Source: Bacteroidales bacterium (GTDB taxonomy: Bacteria; Bacteroidota; Bacteroidia; Bacteroidales; UBA4417). From it: DNA of 54,525 nucleotides. A program made the translations under genes and the position numbers. Location: contig JAURYB010000138.1 in NCBI GenBank assembly GCA_030654075.1, positions 1 to 54,525 of the forward strand, read 5' to 3'. Shown piece by piece: positions 1 to 8,157 of this stretch (positions are counted from its first letter, which is position 1; every line of letters starts with the position of its first letter). The notes beneath the pieces are model-generated. The model was not told where the DNA came from and ran no database searches. It worked only from the letters and a program-made list of their open reading frames with translations.

Positions 1-174
1 AGTATAACTGCCGGTTCCTATCGCTTTTAAATCGGCATAGTCTTTCACTAAGTACGGGCTTCCAGCTGTGCCGCTTCCGCTCATGGTGCCACCGGTGGCA
101 AATGCGAAAGTGTTCGTGATTAAAAGGATTAAAACCACTGATCCGGAAAAACATAGTATTCTCAGATTCTTCAT
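1..174 (-). CDS. Secreted protein, N-terminal fragment (cut by window edge)
   Basis: Only the first 58 codons are inside the window; the gene continues past position 1. The ATG at 174-172 opens a lysine/arginine-containing start, a hydrophobic core (about residues 9-20) and a likely signal-peptidase site near residues 24-26 (AFA). The mature start has the pattern G-x-G-T-x-x-S-P-Y-L-V-x-D-Y-x-D-L, which is typical of the opening of GLUG-motif and related repetitive surface proteins of Bacteroidota. It is the last member of the run of minus-strand surface genes, 128 bp beyond the FISUMP gene. The function and the C-terminal anchor cannot be seen. Confidence 0.75.
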   Translation of the reverse strand, partial: MKNLRILCFSGSVVLILLITNTFAFATGGTMSGSGTAGSPYLVKDYADLKAIGTGSYT

Positions 175-302
175 GGAAATATGTTTAAATTATTAACTAA
201 CAATCAGATATCATAAAATAAGCCAAGTCGGGTGTTTTTCAGCGAAAAAGCAAGTGAAATATTCGTTTTCAGGAATCAACTCCTGGTTTGGTTTTTAACC
301 GC

Positions 303-2354
303 TTATTCCATTAAGAGCATTTTCTTTGCTTCGCTACGAATCCCGTTTTGCAGCTTGCAGAAGTAGAAACCACTTCCAAATCCCGAAGCATTCCAATCTA
401 TTCTATACTCTCCAACGGATTTTTTCTCATTAACAAGGGTTGCAACTTCGGTACCCATAACGTCAAAAACCTTTAATGATATAAAGCCTGGCACTGTAAC
501 TTTATACCTGATGGTTGTAGTTGAGATGAAGGGATTGGGATAGTTCTGAAATAGAACAAATGCTTCCGGGTGTTCCTTGATTTGAGGTTCTTTCACTGAA
601 ACTGCAATATCAAATTCAGAAACACAACGAACACTAAAACCTTTATTCTTATTGAAACCATAGGCGGAGGTAACATTATCCTTATCGTAATTCAGAAAAA
701 GGCTTGAAGCGTTTGTAGCATCAATCTCATGGGAACTCCAAAAATAAGCGTATTTCCCTAAATCGTAAAACTTACCCAGACTGCTACTGTTATCCCTGTT
801 GCCTGCAAGCAGACCCGAGAAACCGCTTGTATTTGTACCGACTCCTGCACCTGTCCCCTGATCACTGGCTTTTAGTTGATTACCACTGTTGTTAACTGTT
901 GTGATTAAAGTCTGCAAATCATCATAAGCTGGTATACGCCAGCCATTAGGGCAAATTCCTTGTGTGCCGGTACCATATTGCATAGCTTCGTTCCATTGGT
1001 ATAAGCCACCGTAAACTTCACAGTTTGCAGTGCTATTCGCATAACAGTATTTTTCTATTGTTCCATTGTTTGTCTGGTTATCACTGGAGCTATTACTATT
1101 TATCATTGTCCCTACATCAAGATTTTCCCTCAGCCAGCACTGGCTGCCTATTTGTACTGTGTTGTATGTTTTGCCGGCGTATAGCACAGTTGATGTATTT
1201 TGGCAGGGTATAATCTGGCCAAAAGCCGCAGTTGTAAATGACCGAACTGTCGACCAGTTAGATGAACCAAAAGAGTTAGTTGCTTTTACCCGCCAATAAT
1301 ATTTTGTAGAATACAATAATGCGTCAACTTTAAAGCTTGTATCCGTTAATTCACCGAATACTCCATAGTTAGAAACATTTATATTGAATAAATTATCCGA
1401 AGATACTTGCAGAGTATAAGATATTGCATGAGTAGATGAATGCCATTTGAATAAGACACTGGTTCCAGTATTTATTGCGCCATCCGAAGGCATTTCAAGT
1501 TTGGGTATGGCAGGAAAAATAGCAACAATACCTTCACCCTGAATGCAACGAATACTAAAACCATTGTCATAGGTGGTATAGCGTAGGTCGATAAGTCCAC
1601 TGCCTTCCTGCAAATTCATATAGTAAGCATCCGTAGAACTCCAAAAGTTACTATATACGGATATTCCTAAGAAATACGCATTGTAGGTTCGCCAGCCCGA
1701 CAACAGCGCGGAAAAGCCGCTGATGTTTGTTCCTGTACCTTGCCCAATTGCTTTCAATGCATTACCATCTATATCATTTGCCATAAAAGATGAAAAATCT
1801 GCTAATGTTGGCATATGCCAGCCATTTGGGCAAAGGCCTTGTGCCCCTTCATTATTTACATACTTCATTGCTTCATCCCACTGGTATAAACCACCGTAAA
1901 TTTCGCAGTTTGCGGGATTATTATCATAACAGTATTTTTCTATGGTATTATTATCGGTTTGTTTAATACTGGTATCGTTACCTATTATCATTGTTCCTAC
2001 ATCAAGATTTTCCTTTAACCAGCATCGGTCTACAATATACACTGTGTTGTAAGTTTTACCCGCGTGAAGAACTGTTGGTATTCCGGGACAGGGTCCGCCA
2101 ACCGCAGCTTTGTAATTTGCTATACCATTATTAACAGGCAAACCCGGATTGGCTTTGTTGTAAAATGCGTTCTCTCCGGTTGTTTTATTGATAATTACCA
2201 AACCGTTATTAAATGGTCCCTCCCAAACTGAATTTCCTTCTATCACAACAGGAGTAGCAGCATTATTACCGGAATAATTTATCCACTCCGGGTTTTGTGC
2301 GTTGAGAATGGAAATGGAGATGAGAAAACAGAAAAGCAGTAAAATCGGTTTCAT
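303..2354 (-). CDS. Double FISUMP-domain surface protein with T9SS sorting domain
   Basis: 683 residues. A signal peptide (about 1-20, ending ILNAQ) is followed by a short leader resembling the start of a propeller protein. Then come two FISUMP modules (Fibrobacter succinogenes major paralogous domain, about residues 98-272 and 387-582). Each has the hallmarks C-W-L-x-E-N-L-D-V-G, Y-G-G-L-Y-Q-W, C-P-N-G-W and a terminal R-C. A fibronectin-III-like domain lies between them (about 280-376). The last ~80 residues contain NYPNPF and the beta-sandwich pattern of a type A T9SS sorting domain, so the protein should cross the outer membrane and be attached or released outside. No enzymatic motif is seen; a surface binding or adhesive role is an inference. 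It lies 38 bp downstream of the next LRR gene, in the same direction. Confidence 0.9.
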   Translation of the reverse strand: MKPILLLFCFLISISILNAQNPEWINYSGNNAATPVVIEGNSVWEGPFNNGLVIINKTTGENAFYNKANPGLPVNNGIANYKAAVGGPCPGIPTVLHAGKTYNTVYIVDRCWLKENLDVGTMIIGNDTSIKQTDNNTIEKYCYDNNPANCEIYGGLYQWDEAMKYVNNEGAQGLCPNGWHMPTLADFSSFMANDIDGNALKAIGQGTGTNISGFSALLSGWRTYNAYFLGISVYSNFWSSTDAYYMNLQEGSGLIDLRYTTYDNGFSIRCIQGEGIVAIFPAIPKLEMPSDGAINTGTSVLFKWHSSTHAISYTLQVSSDNLFNINVSNYGVFGELTDTSFKVDALLYSTKYYWRVKATNSFGSSNWSTVRSFTTAAFGQIIPCQNTSTVLYAGKTYNTVQIGSQCWLRENLDVGTMINSNSSSDNQTNNGTIEKYCYANSTANCEVYGGLYQWNEAMQYGTGTQGICPNGWRIPAYDDLQTLITTVNNSGNQLKASDQGTGAGVGTNTSGFSGLLAGNRDNSSSLGKFYDLGKYAYFWSSHEIDATNASSLFLNYDKDNVTSAYGFNKNKGFSVRCVSEFDIAVSVKEPQIKEHPEAFVLFQNYPNPFISTTTIRYKVTVPGFISLKVFDVMGTEVATLVNEKKSVGEYRIDWNASGFGSGFYFCKLQNGIRSEAKKMLLME

Positions 2355-2392
2355 AATGTTATCTCCTTATTTATTATATTGGTTAATGGTAG

Positions 2393-4048
2393 TTATTTCT
2401 GCAAAACAAGTTTTTTTGTTTCTGAAAAAGTACAAGACTGTAACCGGCAGAAATATATTCCATCCGCCAATCCCGAAGCAGTCCAATCAATCGAGTATTC
2501 TCCAATAGGCTTTTTCTCATTTACAATTCTTGCCACTTCGGTGCCCATGGCATTAAATACTTTTAATGAAACAAAGCCAGCCTCAGTAACTTTATACTTA
2601 ATCGTTGTTGTTGAATTAAATGGGTTAGGGTAATTCTGTAGAGCAGAAATATTTCCAGTAGCTGCAACCGGCTCATCTATTCCGGTTATCAGAGGGGTAT
2701 CAGTAATGGTTATGGCATCAATCCAAACAGAGGTGGTTGAGGTGCCAAGGCTAAACTGGATTATGGCAGCCAAATCTGTTGTATGCATAGTTACTGTGTC
2801 TGTAAAAGTCTGAACCTGGGTTGTAAGGTTATGGATTTTACTGAGATATATGGTATAAGGTGACGCGGATTTCTGAAATACCAGAGTAATTGACCTGGCA
2901 GCCGATGCCTTTGCTTTAAAGCTAATGGTATATTTATGCTCCTGGTATACTGATAGCGATTGCCAGAGTTGAATATTCCAATCGGTTCCGGTAGTTTGGG
3001 ATATTGTTACAGCACATGAATTGGGTCCCGAAATAACGGAGTTGTTATCGATTTTCATGGTTGCGGCCGTGCCGGTAGCATAATAAAGATTCCAATTCTG
3101 GGTGCTGTTGTCGAATTCACCATTAAATAAATTGGCGATGCCGACCGCGTGTTCCACTATGTTTATAAAGTCTTTCCATACACTGGCTGCCGCGTACAGG
3201 CTTTTTGAACCCGAGGGTACATAAAGCGTACATGTGGTTTTATTTACATTAAAAAATACGAAGGTATTACTACTCAAGTCTATCGGCGTGGGACTGTCGG
3301 CATAGATAGAGGTTAAACCGCTGCAACTATAAAAAGCTTCAAACCCGATAGAAGTTACTGATGAAGGAATGGCAACAACGGTAATGCCATAGCAATTGGT
3401 AAAAGCATAACTTCCGATTGTAGTTACCGAATTGGGAATAGAGATGAAGGTTAATTTGCCACAATAGGCAAAAGCATAACTCCCGATAGAAGTTACCGAA
3501 TTAGGGATGGAAACAGAGGGTAAACCGGAGCAACCATTAAAAGCACCCGCCCCAATAGTAGTTACCGAATTAGGAATGGTAACAGAGGTTAAACCGGAGC
3601 AATTATTAAAAGCATTATCCACGATAGAAGTTAACGATGAGGGGATAGTAACCGAGGTAAAACCGCTGCAACCCTGAAAAACGCCATTCCCGAATGAAGT
3701 TACCGATGAGGGAATGGTAAAAGAGGTTAACCCGGTGCAACCCGCAAAAGCATGAATCCCAATAGAAGTTACCGAATTGGGAATGGTTACCGAGGTTAAG
3801 CCCCCGCAATAAATAAAAGCTTCATTACCGATAGAAGTTACCGAATAAGTAGTCCCGCTATTGGTAACAGAGGCAGGTATAGTTACAGTACCTGTGTAGA
3901 CAGGTGATTTTGACCTTACTGCTACGGCATAAGGTGCCGTAGCGGATGTAATAGTGTAAGCTATGCCATCCACAGTAAAGTCGGCGGCTTGCAGCTTTGC
4001 GGTTGTGAACACAACGGTGAATAATAAGAGTAAAAGTTTTGTCTTCAT
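2393..4048 (-). CDS. BspA-like LRR_5 protein with CBM-like and T9SS domains
   Basis: 551 residues. Signal peptide (1-21), then a header block beginning F-T-V-D-G-I-A-Y that introduces about eight LRR_5 (BspA/TpLRR) repeats of roughly 23 residues. Each has the pattern S-V-T-S-I-G-x-x-A-F-x-x-C-x-G-L-T-S-V-T-I-P. A carbohydrate-binding-like jelly-roll follows (about 310-455, opening F-N-G-E-F-D and closing with S-V-W-I-D-A-I-T-I). A type A T9SS sorting domain with NYPNPF ends the protein. BspA-type repeats are known as adhesion modules, so an extracellular binding role is likely. The CBM plus sorting tail closely matches that of the propeller gene at 6401-8134, and the header and LRR part match the gene at 4160-6322. 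Confidence 0.9.
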   Translation of the reverse strand: MKTKLLLLLFTVVFTTAKLQAADFTVDGIAYTITSATAPYAVAVRSKSPVYTGTVTIPASVTNSGTTYSVTSIGNEAFIYCGGLTSVTIPNSVTSIGIHAFAGCTGLTSFTIPSSVTSFGNGVFQGCSGFTSVTIPSSLTSIVDNAFNNCSGLTSVTIPNSVTTIGAGAFNGCSGLPSVSIPNSVTSIGSYAFAYCGKLTFISIPNSVTTIGSYAFTNCYGITVVAIPSSVTSIGFEAFYSCSGLTSIYADSPTPIDLSSNTFVFFNVNKTTCTLYVPSGSKSLYAAASVWKDFINIVEHAVGIANLFNGEFDNSTQNWNLYYATGTAATMKIDNNSVISGPNSCAVTISQTTGTDWNIQLWQSLSVYQEHKYTISFKAKASAARSITLVFQKSASPYTIYLSKIHNLTTQVQTFTDTVTMHTTDLAAIIQFSLGTSTTSVWIDAITITDTPLITGIDEPVAATGNISALQNYPNPFNSTTTIKYKVTEAGFVSLKVFNAMGTEVARIVNEKKPIGEYSIDWTASGLADGIYFCRLQSCTFSETKKLVLQK

Positions 4049-4132
4049 AATGAGTGGATTATAAATTATAAGTTGATTTTAAAATAAAACTTCCCTGGTT
4101 TGCACACCCACAGTGGATTTGAGCTACACCTC

Positions 4133-4162
4133 TAATCTCAATGCTCCCCCTTTGGGAGATTA
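4133..4162. repeat. Small inverted repeat over an LRR gene stop codon
   Basis: TAATCTC at 4133-4139 pairs with GAGATTA at 4156-4162, and an inner CTCCC/GGGAG pairing is also possible. It sits at the 3' end of the 4160-6322 gene and may be a weak terminator or mRNA-end structure. There is no clear U-run. Confidence 0.35.
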
Positions 4163-6322
4163 AGGGACAAACAGTTTAGCAACTTTATTCCCTATCCTTA
4201 CCAAATAGATACCCGCCAGCGGAAGTGTAAAAGTAAATGTGCTGCCTGTCGGTGTGCCGTTGTATAGCTGTCTGCCGCTGATATCCACTACCAGCACAGG
4301 TGCGGATGTTTCCGGCAAGCTGATTTCCAATGTGCGCCCTGTTGCCCAGATGTTTAACTTTGATGCGCTTACTTCTGCAATGCCGGTAACAACATGTTCC
4401 ACGATGTATTTAAAATCTTTCCATACCGGCGCTGCCGCGTACAGGCTTTTGGAACCTATGGGTACATATAGTGTGATCGCCGCATTAAATCCGGTATAAT
4501 TTGCGTCCGAATTCAGTCTTATATTAATCGGAGTGGAGTTGTTGGCATACAGAGAGATTAAACTGGTGCACTTATCAAAAGCATAATCCCCGATGGTAGT
4601 TACTGAATTAGGGAGGGTAATAGCCAATGCAGTGATGGTAACAGAAGTTAATCCTGTGCATTTATAAAAAGCATTATTCCCGATATAAGTTACCGAATTG
4701 GGAATGGTAAAAGAGGTTAAACCGGTGCAACTTTCAAACGCATAATTTCCAATATAAGTTACCGAATTAGGGAGGATTAGTGATGATAAACCGGAGCAAC
4801 TTTCAAAAGCACCATCCCCGATAGAAGTTACTGAGGAGGGAATAGCAAAACTGCCTGATTTTGAAGCGGGGCATTGAATAAGCTTTGTTTGGTCCTTGTT
4901 GTAAAGCACATCGTCTTTACTTGAAAAGTTTGAATTATTACCCTCTACATAAAACAAACAACTGTTCAATGTAAACGCATATTTTCCAATGGACTTTACT
5001 GATGAGGGGATGGTAGTACTTGTTAAACCTGTGCATCCACAAAAAGCATAGTTCCCAATAGAAGTTACCGAACCAGGAATGTTAATTGAGCTTAATCCGG
5101 CGCACTGATTAAAAGCATAATTCCCGATAGATGTTACTGAATAGCTGGTTGAATTGCAGCTTACCGAAGCAGGTATAGTTACTACACCTGTGTAAGTTCC
5201 GCCAGCAGCGACTTCTACGGTTTTAGGAGAAGTAGATGAGGTAATGTAATAAGCAATTCCATCTACCATAAAGCCGGCGGTGCTAATTTCCTCTATATTT
5301 GTAAAGTCTTCCCACTGATAAGCAGCTGTATATAAACTTTTGGAGTCTATAGGTACATACAGTGTACAAGTGGTTTTATCTACATTATCAAATATGCCCC
5401 AATTACTGTAAAAATTGATTGGTGTGAGTCTGCAGGCATAGATAGAAGTTAAACCGGTGCAACCATTAAAAGCACAAGTCCCGATAAAAGTTACCGAATT
5501 AGGAAGGAAAACAGAGGTTAATCCGCTGCAACCATTAAACGCATAACCCCAGATATAGGTTACCGAATTGGGAATATTTACTGAGGCTAAACTGCTGCAA
5601 CCATTAAAAGCATAATCGCCGATAGAAGTTATCGAATTCGGAAGTATAAGAGAGGTTAAACCGATGCAATTATAGAAAGCATAATCCTCGATAGAAGTTA
5701 CCGAATTGGGAATAGTAACAGAGGTTAATCCGGTGCATTTATAAAAGGCATGATCCCCGATAGATGTTATTGAAATGGGAATAGTAACAGAGGTTAAACC
5801 AGCGCAATTTTGAAAAGCACCATACCCGATAGAAGTTACCGAATTGGGAATGGCAACAGAGGTTAAACCAGAGCAAGCATCAAAAGCATAATCCCCAATA
5901 TAAATTACCGAATTGGGAATGGTAACAGAGGTTAAACCGGAGCAATTTTGAAAAGTATAATTTCCGATAGAAGTTACCAAATTTGGAAGTACAACCGTTG
6001 TTAAACCGGTGCAATTATAAAAAGCATATTTCCCAATAAAACTAACTGAATTAGGAATAGTTACAGCGGTTAATCCGGTACAACTTTGAAAAGCATGCTC
6101 CCCGATTGAAGTTACCGAATAGTTGATAGAATTGTAGCCTACCGAGGCAGGGATAGTTACTGTGCCTGTGTAGACAGGAGATTTTTTGCTGACTGCCACG
6201 GTATATGGTGCTGTTGCGGATATTATAGTGTAAGCTATGCCATCCATTGTAAAGTCGGCGGCTTGCAGGTTTGTGGTTATAAATACAACGGTGAATACTA
6301 AAAGTAAGAGTTTAATTTTCAT
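4160..6322 (-). CDS. Large BspA-like LRR_5 protein, two LRR arrays, T9SS tail
   Basis: 720 residues. After a signal peptide (about 1-21) there are two header-plus-array units. The first header (from about residue 24) leads about ten LRR_5 repeats to about residue 325. The second header (F-M-V-D-G-I-A-Y, about 345) leads about seven repeats to about 640. Each array ends in a short cap with the pattern T-L-Y-V-P-x-x-S-K-S-L-Y. The C-terminal ~65 residues look like a T9SS sorting domain of a different subtype from the two flanking genes (ISGRQLYNG, then G-I-Y-L-V-R-I-G). The protein is expected to be extracellular and adhesive. The stop codon lies inside a small inverted repeat (TAATCTC/GAGATTA, 4133-4162). 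Confidence 0.9.
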   Translation of the reverse strand: MKIKLLLLVFTVVFITTNLQAADFTMDGIAYTIISATAPYTVAVSKKSPVYTGTVTIPASVGYNSINYSVTSIGEHAFQSCTGLTAVTIPNSVSFIGKYAFYNCTGLTTVVLPNLVTSIGNYTFQNCSGLTSVTIPNSVIYIGDYAFDACSGLTSVAIPNSVTSIGYGAFQNCAGLTSVTIPISITSIGDHAFYKCTGLTSVTIPNSVTSIEDYAFYNCIGLTSLILPNSITSIGDYAFNGCSSLASVNIPNSVTYIWGYAFNGCSGLTSVFLPNSVTFIGTCAFNGCTGLTSIYACRLTPINFYSNWGIFDNVDKTTCTLYVPIDSKSLYTAAYQWEDFTNIEEISTAGFMVDGIAYYITSSTSPKTVEVAAGGTYTGVVTIPASVSCNSTSYSVTSIGNYAFNQCAGLSSINIPGSVTSIGNYAFCGCTGLTSTTIPSSVKSIGKYAFTLNSCLFYVEGNNSNFSSKDDVLYNKDQTKLIQCPASKSGSFAIPSSVTSIGDGAFESCSGLSSLILPNSVTYIGNYAFESCTGLTSFTIPNSVTYIGNNAFYKCTGLTSVTITALAITLPNSVTTIGDYAFDKCTSLISLYANNSTPINIRLNSDANYTGFNAAITLYVPIGSKSLYAAAPVWKDFKYIVEHVVTGIAEVSASKLNIWATGRTLEISLPETSAPVLVVDISGRQLYNGTPTGSTFTFTLPLAGIYLVRIGNKVAKLFVP

Positions 6323-6400
6323 AGTGAGTTAATTTATAAATTATAAGTTGATTTTCAAGCTAACACGTCCCCCTCATTCGCATCAAGGAGGAGTATGTGA

Positions 6401-8134
6401 TTATTTCTGTAAAACAAGTTTTTTGGTTTCTGAAAATGTGCCAGCCCGCAACCGGCAGAAATAAATACCCTCTGCCAATCCTGTTGCATTCCAATCTATA
6501 GAGTAATCTCCTTTGGGCTTTTGCTCTTTCACCAGGCTTGCGACTTCGGTACCCAAAACATTAAATACCTTTAACGAAACAAAGCTTGGCTCTATAACTT
6601 TATACTTAATGGTTGTTGTTGACGTGAAAGGGTTGGGGTAATTCTGTAAAACAGAAACAGTACTATTAGCTGCAACCGGCTCATAAATATCGGTTGTCAG
6701 ATTATTATCAACAATAGTTATATCATCAATCCAAACAGATGCAGTAGAACCGCCAAGGTAAAACTGGAGCTTAGCAGCCAGATCAGTTGTATTCATAGTT
6801 ACTTCGTCTGTGAAAGTCTGAACCTGGGTTGTCAGGTTATGGGTTTTATTAAGATAAGTGGTATAAGGTGATGCGCCTTTCTGTAACGCCAGACCAATCG
6901 ACCTGGCAGCCGATGCCTTCGCTTTGAAGGTAATTGTATATTTATGTCCCTGGTTGACAGATAGCCACTGCCAAAACTGAATATGCCAGTCAGTTCCGGT
7001 AATTTGGGATATTTGAATAGCAGCCGAATTGTGTCCCGAAATAACTGAGTTGGTGTCAATTTTGAAGGTTGCAGCCGCGCCGGCTGCATAGGTTGAAACA
7101 TTCCAGCTCTGCGTGCCGTAATCGAACTGGCCATTGAGTGCCTGGGTTGCCGGCATAACCACTCCTCCTTCTTTAAAAACAGCAACACCGCCATTATACA
7201 TTGAAATCCACTTATTCCCTGCACCGTCAATCGCTATTGACCGGATATTGTTGTTCGGCAATCCCGAATTTGATGTAGTGTAAAGCGTCCAGTTTGTTCC
7301 GTCAAATTTTACAAGACCACCACTAGCCGTTCCAATCCACTTATTCCCTGCACCGTCAATTGCTATTGAAAAGATATCCATGTAAGCTGGCATTCCCGAA
7401 TTTGAACCATTGTATACGGTAAAGTTTGTACCGTCAAATTTTACAAGCCCAGTCTGGAAGGTCCCCATCCATTTATTCCCTGAACCGTCAATAACCATTG
7501 TATATAATATATCATTTGAGGGTATTTTAGAATTCGAAGTATTGTACACCGTCCAGTTTGTTCCGTCAAATTTAGCTAGTCCGCCACCGTATGTTCCGAT
7601 CCAAATATTTCCTGAAACATCAATAGCTACTGATTGGACATTGTTATTAGGTATATTCGAATTAGAGGTATTGTACCACGTCCAGTTTGTGCCGTCATAT
7701 TTAGCAAGCCCGCCTGATGTAGTTCCAATCCATTTATTCCCTGAACCATCGAACGCTATTGAAGTTGCTGAGCTGTATATTACGCCCAGCGTTTCAGTAG
7801 GATAACCCACCCAGTTTGTGCCATCAAATTTTGCTAATAGGCCCCCAATTGACATCCATTTAGTCCCGGAACCATCAATCACAATGGTCCTGTAATCGAT
7901 GCTAACATACAGTGGAACTAAATTTTTGTAAACCGTCCAGCTTATGCCATCAAATTTGGCAAGTCCTTTATCAGTTCCTATCCATTTATTCCCTGAACCG
8001 TCGATAGCGATAGACCTCACAATGTTGCTCGGTAACCCCGAATTTGAACTGGTGTAAGTTATCCATTCCGGGTTTTGCGCGTTGAGAATGGAAATAGAAA
8101 ATAGGAAAAGGGAAAGTGATAAAATTGTTTTCAT
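6401..8134 (-). CDS. Seven-bladed regulator-propeller surface protein with CBM-like and T9SS domains
   Basis: 577 residues. The signal peptide (ends ILNAQ, about residue 20) is followed by seven repeats of about 42 residues with the two-component-regulator-propeller pattern (S-I-A-I-D-G-x-G-N-K-W-I-G-T-x-x-G-L-A-K-F-D-G, then W-T-x-Y). These should form one complete seven-bladed beta-propeller (about 30-325). A CBM-like jelly-roll (about 335-480) and a type A T9SS sorting domain with NYPNPF follow. Such propellers usually form the sensor part of hybrid two-component systems. Here there is no transmembrane or kinase part, so this is a stand-alone secreted propeller. It starts 23 bp after the stop of the 1686-residue gene, so the two are probably co-transcribed. 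Confidence 0.9.
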   Translation of the reverse strand: MKTILSLSLFLFSISILNAQNPEWITYTSSNSGLPSNIVRSIAIDGSGNKWIGTDKGLAKFDGISWTVYKNLVPLYVSIDYRTIVIDGSGTKWMSIGGLLAKFDGTNWVGYPTETLGVIYSSATSIAFDGSGNKWIGTTSGGLAKYDGTNWTWYNTSNSNIPNNNVQSVAIDVSGNIWIGTYGGGLAKFDGTNWTVYNTSNSKIPSNDILYTMVIDGSGNKWMGTFQTGLVKFDGTNFTVYNGSNSGMPAYMDIFSIAIDGAGNKWIGTASGGLVKFDGTNWTLYTTSNSGLPNNNIRSIAIDGAGNKWISMYNGGVAVFKEGGVVMPATQALNGQFDYGTQSWNVSTYAAGAAATFKIDTNSVISGHNSAAIQISQITGTDWHIQFWQWLSVNQGHKYTITFKAKASAARSIGLALQKGASPYTTYLNKTHNLTTQVQTFTDEVTMNTTDLAAKLQFYLGGSTASVWIDDITIVDNNLTTDIYEPVAANSTVSVLQNYPNPFTSTTTIKYKVIEPSFVSLKVFNVLGTEVASLVKEQKPKGDYSIDWNATGLAEGIYFCRLRAGTFSETKKLVLQK

Positions 8135-8157
8135 TGTGTTTGCTCTTTAGTTTTAAA

